64,000 bases of DNA from Blakeslea trispora (lineage: Eukaryota > Mucoromycota > Mucoromycetes > Mucorales > Choanephoraceae): assembly GCA_025331445.1 (NCBI GenBank), contig JAIWNE010000133.1, positions 24,420 to 88,419 of the forward strand. The letters run 5' to 3'. Below the pieces are notes generated by a model. The model had not been told where the DNA came from, did no database searches, and worked only from the letters and a program-made list of their open reading frames with translations. Below, piece after piece: positions 56,910 through 64,000 of this stretch (the stretch's first letter is position 1; each line of letters begins with the position of its first letter). The position numbers and the translations under genes are program-made.

Positions 56910-59282
56910 ATGGCAACCAAAGCCAATACAAATGATGCTCATAACAGTAGCAGCATCAATAATAACAGTAACAACCAAAGCCTTCCTAGTATCCCATTAT
57001 CCCCTATTGCACAATCCTATATCATCAGCTTTAAGGAACTCAACCAAGTCAATGAAAAGCTAGCAGAGGCTAAACGAGCCGACCCTCCCGTACCAGTGGC
57101 CTCACTCCGAGGCCTGATTGAGACCTCCAAGATTGAAGAGCGTCGACTGAGTTCACTCTTACTCAAAATGCAATCCCTTGAGGCAGCAACCCCACTCTAT
57201 TGGGATGCCAACACACTTGCCCGTCAAATTGCCGTGACCAACTGTCAGTTGTTCAACCAAGTCTTTTTAGACAAACGATCCCTTTCACAACTTGATCTGA
57301 ACCGAACCAAGTTGGTTCATCTGGTCGACTTTCACAACTATCTCAGTCATAGCATGGCACACCAATTGATCTATTGGGTAGAGCTGTTGAGCAACCAAGA
57401 AGCCGCCTCTGCTGTCGTACCATTCATTCAACCCAATAAGGACAGCCTCGTTGCTCATCTTGTGCGTGTGGCTTATTTACTCCTGCATGCCTATCGCGAT
57501 TTTTCGGGACTGGCAGCCATCATGAAAGCCTTGACTTTCCCAGAAGTCAGACGACTCAATAAGAAGTTATGGGCCGGTGCCAATTCACGTACCAAAGACA
57601 TGTTTCGCGATCTGGTTCAGATCATCTCTCCCGCTAGGCACTATCAAGCCTACCACCATGCTTTGCGCAGTAAACTGGAACAATATACCAAGTCATCTAC
57701 AGCCATGATAGCTATACCCTGGATTCATCCTCACCTGCTCTCGATACGATCGATTGTGAGTGCCTATACGGCTGGCGATAATGAAGACCTGCATCATACG
57801 TTGGGCGATATTGTATTATCTGCACCTGGTGCACATAAACTTGATTTGGAGTTGGCTTTGATGGAACTATGTCAACTGAATGCACCTACAGGTGATTTTG
57901 CAACAGAAGATATCTTGTCGACCCATGGGTATGAACTCAAACCCAACCGACGAGGTTCTACTGTCTTGGGCAATAACAGCAATAGCAACAGCAACAATTT
58001 GAAAGCGCTTCATATCGAAGGTCTACGTTCGGCAGTCCTTCCAGTGCCCAATCTAAATCATTTAGCACCAGGAGACGAACATACTCAGCACTGGCTTGTT
58101 TCTCGTGTTTATTTGCGAAAAGATCAGTTGATTAATGAAAGTATTGAAGTGGAACTTTTAAAGCCGGGTGAGACAATTACTTGCGAGGAAGATAAAGAAG
58201 ATGCACCTGTCCGACACTTGGCACCTATTTTTAGTAATACAACCTCAAGACGAGCTAGTCTTGCTCAACCACAGACTCGAACCGCTTCTATTCTTGATAT
58301 CTCGGAAGAGTCTGGATTTATTGAACAACGCTTGATTCATACAGTACAGCATTTGAAGAAGAACGAGGATACGGTCGCCGAAAGTTCCAAGCAAGATGTA
58401 TCATCTCATCTAGTGATTGAAGAAGAAGAAGAAGAGGAAGAAGACACGGTTCAAAAAGACAACAAAACGAATGAGTCTATTGAAAAACCAGCTCAAGAAG
58501 AAGATAGTCTGACAGAACCCGCTTCCGAAGAAGAAGAAGCACTAGCAAAGTCCGTGAGGAAACACAAGGTTACATCTGTTGTAGGACAAGAGGACAAATC
58601 AGTTCAAGAAGGCGAAATTAAAAATCCAGAGTCTTCTGAGCAAAAAGCAGATCGACACTTGTCTGCCTCTACAACCGAGAGTACCAGACAAGCAAACAAG
58701 TCCAAATTATCACCTACAGCACCTGTCTTTATACCTAACAAGGCAGCCTCTACTCAAAAGACAGAAAGTGTAGCTACAAACACAACAGATGAATGGCTTG
58801 GTTATCCTATGAAAGAAGAAGAAGAAGAAGTGGCTACTGTAGCTACCACATCTGATTCTGAGAAATGGGTAGGCTATCCTGCTCCTGTCACGGATGAAGA
58901 TGATGACAAGGTTGTATTGTCAGAGGATCATGGCGAGGATGATGATGAAGACGATGACGATGACGATGAAGTTTGGAAAGGATATCCTGGTCCCAACAGC
59001 AACACCAATAGTCCTCGTCGTGACTCTTCACAATCAGAGACATCTGAGGAATGGAAAGGATATCATGCTACTAAGATGGAAGCTGATTGGCAGAGAGAAA
59101 GTGCACTCAAGGTACAGGAACACGAATGGCAAGGTTATGCCTTGGAAACATTGGATGAAGATGAACTTGATTCAAGTACGATGATGGATGGAGAGTTTGA
59201 GAAGTCTCGGCAGGCTCGTGGACATCAACGTCAGCAAAATAAAGACCAAGTCATTGAAAGTTTTCGTAGAAGAAGACATTAA
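56910..59282 (+). CDS. RasGEF-like (CDC25-fold) protein with acidic W-x-G-Y repeat tail
   Basis: A single exon encodes 790 residues. After an Asn/Ser-rich start, residues about 105-330 resemble the catalytic CDC25 fold: L-A-R-Q-I-A-V-T-N-C-Q-L-F at its entrance, H-A-Y-R-D-F-S-G-L-A-A-I-M-K-A-L and V-R-R-L-N-K-K-L-W (N-F-x-x-L-x-A-I and V-x-R-L-x-x-x-W in the family), then I-P-W-I-H-P-H-L. This family exchanges GDP for GTP on Ras-type GTPases, but divergence is high and the target is not certain. The C-terminal half is disordered and acidic and holds five W-x-G-Y motifs (Trp at 629, 653, 689, 715 and 740) with D/E before four of them. A RAS gene lies 3.7 kb upstream; this is not evidence of partnership. 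No intron, signal peptide or membrane segment is visible. Confidence 0.8.
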   Translation: MATKANTNDAHNSSSINNNSNNQSLPSIPLSPIAQSYIISFKELNQVNEKLAEAKRADPPVPVASLRGLIETSKIEERRLSSLLLKMQSLEAATPLYWDANTLARQIAVTNCQLFNQVFLDKRSLSQLDLNRTKLVHLVDFHNYLSHSMAHQLIYWVELLSNQEAASAVVPFIQPNKDSLVAHLVRVAYLLLHAYRDFSGLAAIMKALTFPEVRRLNKKLWAGANSRTKDMFRDLVQIISPARHYQAYHHALRSKLEQYTKSSTAMIAIPWIHPHLLSIRSIVSAYTAGDNEDLHHTLGDIVLSAPGAHKLDLELALMELCQLNAPTGDFATEDILSTHGYELKPNRRGSTVLGNNSNSNSNNLKALHIEGLRSAVLPVPNLNHLAPGDEHTQHWLVSRVYLRKDQLINESIEVELLKPGETITCEEDKEDAPVRHLAPIFSNTTSRRASLAQPQTRTASILDISEESGFIEQRLIHTVQHLKKNEDTVAESSKQDVSSHLVIEEEEEEEEDTVQKDNKTNESIEKPAQEEDSLTEPASEEEEALAKSVRKHKVTSVVGQEDKSVQEGEIKNPESSEQKADRHLSASTTESTRQANKSKLSPTAPVFIPNKAASTQKTESVATNTTDEWLGYPMKEEEEEVATVATTSDSEKWVGYPAPVTDEDDDKVVLSEDHGEDDDEDDDDDDEVWKGYPGPNSNTNSPRRDSSQSETSEEWKGYHATKMEADWQRESALKVQEHEWQGYALETLDEDELDSSTMMDGEFEKSRQARGHQRQQNKDQVIESFRRRRH

Positions 59283-59415
59283 ACAAAGAAAAATAAAATA
59301 CATACCAAGTCTATTTATACCCTCCATCTCTTTTTTTTTTATTTATTTATTTATTACGATGATAATTAGTGTGTGTGTGTGTGTGTATATGTACAAATGA
59401 AGGAAAAAAGAGGGG

Positions 59416-61327
59416 CTATGATTCATTGGGTGCCACACTTTTCCTTCTTTCTTTAGCAGCAGCTCTTGTATGTGAACTTGTGGAAGTATCTGCATCTGCT
59501 GCTTTAAATGTTGTGATCTGTTGTACTGCATCATCTAGCATTTCTCTTGCCATTTGATACACTTCAGTTCCTTCTTTATTGTACATAAGTGAATTGTTGA
59601 TCATCAACATGACATCTCGCTCAAATTCTTCTGTTGTATTGATCAACTAAGATGATGGTGAATATCTAGAAACAAAAAAAAGTTGAATGAAATTTGCCTT
59701 ACCCCATCTCGAATCTTGTTTTTAATCGTCTTTAAATCCATGGGCCTTTTTACAATGTCATAATAATGAGGTGCTATATTTTCTTTAATAGGATTCATAA
59801 ACATCGTTCCGTTCTTATGATTTGCAATTTCTCGCCAAAGTAAATTGATATTTTTGAGCCATGATTTATGCCTTTGATCATCTCTATTGTATACTTTGCG
59901 ACGTTCTGTATTTGGCGTAGGTGCATTACTTTCACTCTCTGCTACACTTTCTGTACCTTCCTGTAAATTCAAGTCGGTGGTATCAGCAGGTGTGGTGCCT
60001 TGACTAACATCTATTACATCTCTTAGGATATTTCTTTCTCTCTATTGTTATGGTCACTATTAAAACTTTACCTGTAGAATAATCTTGTCGCGAGATATCC
60101 AACATCTCTGCATCCTCTGTTGCTTTCTCTGATGAGAGAGGCAGAGACAATGATGATGTGTCTTCTGTTTTCGGTCGTTTGGCTTCTGGCTCTTGCTTTT
60201 CTTCCTGCTCTTCTTGTTCAATCACTTCGTCAATCGATCGCTTCTTGTTGTCTTGTGTCTGATCTTCTACTGCTTGTTCTTCTTCTGGTTCTTTTTGCTT
60301 TTCTTCTGCTTTTTCTTCTGCTTTTTCTTCTGCTTTTTCTTCTGCTTTTTCTTCTGCTTTTTCTTCTGCTTTTTCTTCTGCTTTTTCTTCTGCTTTTTCT
60401 TCTGCTTTTTCTTCTGCTTTTTCTTCTTCTTGCATCTGTTCTGCTTTTTCTCCATTTTCTTGTTCTTGCATTTGTTCTTCTTTTTCTTCTGCTTGCATGT
60501 GCTCTTCCTGCTTCTGTTGTTCTTCAGATGGTTGCTGCTCTTGCTCGGCTAGCACCATAGATACTTCGGCTGCTGAACGGAAACTATCGTCCGAGGAGGG
60601 TGGTGCTGCATCCTCTGTTTGGATGTCTCGGGCTTCGTTCTCCAAATTATCTGCCTCCACCTTTGCCTCTTCTTCCATCATCTTGGTCTCCTCTCCATGT
60701 TGAACTAATGCTGCTGGCTCAGGCAAGGTTGCATCCTGATTGGGCTGTTTGCTATCTGCCTCTTCAAGCTTATCCTCTGAAGGGGATAGAGTCATATTGC
60801 CTTGTTTTTGTGGTGGCATGTTCTTTGTGAGTTCATCATCCCATTTGCCTGCACGGATATCATCGATTTCAGAAACAAGTGCCATAAATTTCTCTTCATC
60901 CTCAGCTAATGCCTTTTTGAGCTCTTCAAGGCGTAATGTATAGAGGTGACGAGCTAGTTGTACGACAGGCGGCATGTCTTGACTTAATGAGGTATGTTGC
61001 TTCCTAATGCAAAACAGTCGAGATTTTTTTTTATAAGAAATCTCTATTTTACAAGACATGGATGACTTTACTTTTCTTTATCTAAATCTTCTATCATTAG
61101 ATAATACTGTAAAGAGCAATTCTAGATTCAAATGATGGTTTATTATTTATTATTTTCAAGAATAAGGTAGTTGACTTTACTTTTTGGTTGAAATAATCAG
61201 AAGGACGATCTAATAAAGCGTGATGCTTAAGATTTCGGGCGATCTGGAACCAGTTGTCTTCTCCATATTTATACACTGCTTGAGAAAGCAAGAGCTTTTC
61301 AAGCACTGTCCATTCTGAAGATGACAT
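59416..61327 (-). CDS. BRD8-like bromodomain protein (NuA4/TIP60-type subunit)
   Basis: Five exons (61327-61181, 61106-61072, 61003-60072, 60019-59703, 59646-59416) give 553 residues. The N-terminus M-S-S-S-E-W-T-V-L-E-K-L-L-L-S with Y-G-E-D-N-W and R-P-S-D-Y-F-N-Q-K is the SANT-like head of BRD8. A coiled coil, E-E-L-K-K-A-L-A-E-D-E-E-K-F, follows. A long acidic, low-complexity middle contains a coding 12-bp minisatellite. The bromodomain (about 415-520) has W-R-E-I-A-N-H-K-N-G-T-M-F, Y-Y-D-I-V-K-R-P-M-D-L-K-T-I-K and N-S-L-M-Y-N, including the acetyl-lysine-anchoring Asn. BRD8 and fission yeast Bdc1 sit in NuA4-type histone acetyltransferase complexes; membership here is inferred. The ATG is 139 bp after the stop of the upstream GLTSCR1-domain gene. 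Confidence 0.88.
60299..60418. repeat. 12-bp coding minisatellite, ten exact units
   Basis: Ten perfect copies of a 12-bp unit (plus strand ttttcttctgct) lie inside exon 3 of the BRD8-like gene and encode A-E-E-K repeats. Imperfect copies continue on both sides. Exact unit identity points to recent expansion and probable length variation, which would keep the frame. Confidence 0.97.
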
Positions 61328-61466
61328 GATTTTATTTAATAAGTAAATAAAAACGAAAAAAATAAACCATTTTTTTTTTATTTCTTTCACGAAATCCCTC
61401 TGAGTTTTAATTTCGAGAAGAGAAACAACAGAAAAAAAAAGCGCGCGCTAAAATGAAGAAATTTTA

Positions 61467-63540
61467 TTATGTACTGTTCATGTTATTATTGACATTAAAT
61501 TGCTGTTTTTCAAGTAAGGCTACCAATTGTTCTCTATTCCTTAGTAATCTCTGTTGTAATTCTGGACTTAACTGGTTATAATGGTTCAAGAATTGAGGGT
61601 TTTGTAACAATGCATTTGCTTGTGCTAAACCATCTGCATAACTCGTAGCTTTTTTTTTTAAAAAAAAAAAATATGACAGTTAGAAAAAAGAAGAGCAAGC
61701 ATCTCTCTTATAGTTTTACCTTGTTGTGGTTGCGGCTGTAATGCCTGCAACACTTGCTGAGGTTGTAATGCTTGCATGACCTGTTGCTGTGGTGATATCG
61801 ATTGCATTGGCTGCATTGGTGATGGCTGCAAATGGAAATGATCGGTCATTGCTTGTTGGGGTAGATGAGAGGGTTGAATAGGCTGTTGTTGTAACAATTG
61901 TTGCTGTTGTTGCTGTTGTTGGCGAGCTTCTTCTTCTGCAGCCAATCTAGCCTTCTCAGCCTGTACACGAAGCATTTCTTGATGTTGTGCAGCTTGTTCA
62001 GCAGCCACTCGAGATTGTTCTTCAGTCAATTTCTGTCTTTGAGAAGCGACCACTTCCCGATGACCAAATATCTTGATTGTCATTGGACCATTCTCATTCG
62101 TCTTTTTCACAATAGCTGCATATTTCTCAAACAGGTCAGTTTGACACTTGAAGATTTCAATCATTGTATGATCTTGTCGTTCAAGAGGAATCTTGTTGGC
62201 ATCCAAATCATGCTTGGGATATTGATAGATATGAAAAGGCATCAATCGATTCACGGCATCCTTGAGTGATTTAAAAGGTGTTTTATAGTCAGGTGTTGTC
62301 ACAAGCTTATGATCATCCAATAGGGATTCAATAAATCTAAATTCATCCAAATAAGAAAAATATGATTACTATACACAGATAACCTCGTTATCTCTCTCTT
62401 TCTTTTCAAAATACCTTTTCTTGACTTCACGATGTTGTAACTCTTCTTCGGGTAATCGTTTAGACAATATAGAATCTGCTGGAGGTTGTTGAGCCTGTGT
62501 TGTCTTTTGAACAATCGATGGAGTCTTCTGAGTGACAGGAGAAGCCATAGGTTGTTGTTGTTGTTGCGCTGGAGAAGATGGAGAAGACTGTGCTTGTGAT
62601 TGATTCGAGGTAGACAAGGGAGGAGTGACTGTTGGGTGAGATACAGGAGAAGAATGGTGACTCAAATTTTGAATGGGTTGTACTTGAGGGAAGGCAAACG
62701 GAGAATTACCGAGAGGAGTACTGCTGGCACTTGTATGAGCCGAAAGGTTTGTATAGCCTGCATTCATGGTAGGTTGTAATGATTGTTGTAAGGCAAGTAA
62801 TTGCTGTTGAGTCATTTGTTGTTGATGTTGATTCTGTTGTTGTAACTGTTGCTGCAGTGAGAGTAAATGTTGCTTCTTTTTAGAGTATTTGCCTGTCTTG
62901 TTATATTTGCGAGTAGTCTTGTTGCCACCATCTTGAGGCGAATTAGGAAGACTGTTGTTACCATAATCATAAGAAGTGGTTCGCATCATACTCTGCTGTT
63001 GCATTAAAAGCTGTTGCTGTTGTCGTTGTTGTTCGAGTTCTTCTCTTAATTTACGTGCAGTCTCTTTCATGGCATCGGCTTCAGCAGCTGTAGGTTGTGG
63101 AGGCGTATCTAATGAAGAGAAAGCATCTGTCTTAGGTGCAATTGGTTTAATATCATTTTGTAATGATTGTTGCTGTTGCTGTTGTTGTTGTGCAGCTGAA
63201 GCAGCAGCCATAGTAGCTTGGTGAAGCGTCTGAATCTCTTTCATCAATTGCTGTCGCTGTTCTTCACCTATAGAAGTTACCTGCATATTGTCTGGTAACT
63301 TGTAAATAATTTGGTCGCGCTTACGGACCATAAGAACCTGGAGACCAGCCAGTGTGAGCTGAGTAATGATCTCTTCATCATCGTTATTTGTTGTAGATTC
63401 CTTGGGCTATTGGCGTTGTGATAAGAAAAAAGCAAAGATAAAAAATAAAGAAATAAAAATAAGTGTGCTGTTTACAAGAAAGTTGTTATTATTTGAACCT
63501 GTTGAACAAAGGAAACTGTTTTCTCGTTTATATTGTCCAT
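61467..63540 (-). CDS. GLTSCR1/BICRA-like protein (SWI/SNF-associated)
   Basis: Four exons (63540-63499, 63406-62415, 62336-61720, 61648-61467) give 610 residues. Residues about 350-440 form the GLTSCR1 domain: D-Y-K-T-P-F-K-S-L-K-D-A-V-N-R-L-M-P-F-H-I-Y-Q, followed by a helical stretch. In animals this domain joins BICRA/BICRAL to the ncBAF (GBAF) remodelling complex. The N-terminal third and the region after the domain are Gln-rich, with several uninterrupted Q runs. The C-terminus (L-S-P-E-L-Q-Q-R-L-L-R-N-R-E-Q) is helical. The third exon is entered at the TTTAG acceptor at 62337-62338. An earlier TATAG would put the domain out of frame. Gene start: M-D-N-I-N-E-K. Function in fungi is inferred. 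Confidence 0.88.
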
Positions 63541-64000
63541 AATTTTATTATTTTTTGATTTTTTTGATTTTTTTTCCCTCACTTTCTGGCTATAGATTTT
63601 TTTGGGGGGCTACAGTAGGGAGAGAAAAGAAAATTAGACCCGAGAATGTCAATGAGAATGAAAGTTCATGTGTGACTGTTGAAATGAACCCGCTTATTTT
63701 CTGAGGGCAGATATTTTGGGTGTCCTATTTGTCCCCTCCACGTTAGGAGCTTGAAAACAGAGTGAGCATGTGTGAGGCCTCATAACAATTTATGCTTATC
63801 GTCACTAAACCGGTGAATGGTGGAGAGAATGCCATGGTTGAATAACGCTTTTCTTTTCTCTCTCTCTTTTTTTTTTAAATATTTGTTGATCAAGTATATC
63901 ACTAGTTTATTATATTCTAGTTACTACCGGAATATGTTCTTGAGTAAATAGCCTGCTACATCAACCCCAAAGGCTTACAAGACCAAGCACTATAGACATT
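63541..64000. other. Promoter region of the GLTSCR1-like gene, no further gene seen
   Basis: The 100 bases upstream of the start are T-rich on the plus strand, then a G-run (63604-63609). No frame or repeat in the remaining 400 bases is supported. Confidence 0.5.

Noticed and set aside
60120..60560. Leu/Phe-rich plus-strand frames in the BRD8-like gene, superficially membrane-like
   Set aside because: They translate the reverse complement of the 12-bp minisatellite and have no gene structure.
62299..62393. Alternative acceptor TATAG for the third GLTSCR1-like exon
   Set aside because: It gives a frame that stops after about 20 codons and loses the conserved domain; TTTAG keeps it.

Overview
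The window is nuclear DNA of a filamentous fungus, most likely an early-diverging one (Mucoromycota, probably Mucorales). The reasons are an AT-rich sequence with long poly-T/poly-A and GA tracts, genes with several very short introns (about 45-80 bp, GT..AG), long AT-rich gene-poor stretches carrying decayed Tc1/mariner-type elements, and animal-like gene content (GLTSCR1/BICRA-like, BRD8-like, SH3-SH3-DH-PH RhoGEF). The assignment is inference from gene style; no ribosomal RNA or other marker lies in the window. No bacterial operon, CRISPR array or convincing tRNA gene was seen.

Layout. 1-868: end of an amidohydrolase gene. 1146-4285: an acidic protein with an N-terminal PCNA-box-like motif and an isolated 86-residue protein. 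4286-14874 is gene-poor: a decayed Tc1/mariner transposase (about 5950-6680), an unknown 3-exon gene (9023-9643), the SUMO-conjugating enzyme UBC9 (11239-12117, six exons), and a polygalacturonase (GH28) pseudogene (12681-13509). 14875-20119: a SLY41-like sugar-phosphate transporter, a WHI2-like BTB protein and an alpha-arrestin. After 3.2 kb of gene-free DNA, 23354-33519 is compact: CCT5, a C2H2 zinc-finger protein, SmD1, a PPxY-bearing PH-like protein, a TRF4/5-type poly(A) polymerase, a tRNA t6A dehydratase and acetyl-CoA synthetase. 35581-45438: an 11-exon RhoGEF, a DUF202 membrane protein, a TPR protein and the splicing factor RSE1/SF3B3. 45439-50257 is a degraded, element-rich island with a broken gene carrying a 163-bp TA-flanked MITE, a second 213-bp foldback and an endonuclease fragment. 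50258-63540: CWF19L1/DRN1, RAS, another Tc1/mariner relic, a metallophosphoesterase, a RasGEF-like protein, a BRD8-like bromodomain protein and a GLTSCR1-domain protein.

Functional themes, without evidence of a functional cluster: pre-mRNA splicing (SmD1, RSE1, CWF19L1), Ras/Rho signalling (RAS, RasGEF-like, RhoGEF, WHI2-like), chromatin (BRD8-like and GLTSCR1-like genes adjacent on the same strand), and ubiquitin/SUMO (UBC9, arrestin, PPxY protein). Exon structures were derived by hand from splice consensus, reading-frame phase and family similarity; for the spliced genes the exon lengths sum to whole numbers of codons. The most unusual points are an 18/19 match to the Tn5 mosaic end just upstream of the RhoGEF start codon, five W-x-G-Y motifs in the RasGEF-like tail, a MITE insertion whose removal rejoins the reading frame, a GC-AG intron in RAS, and two CCHC knuckles inside CWF19L1.
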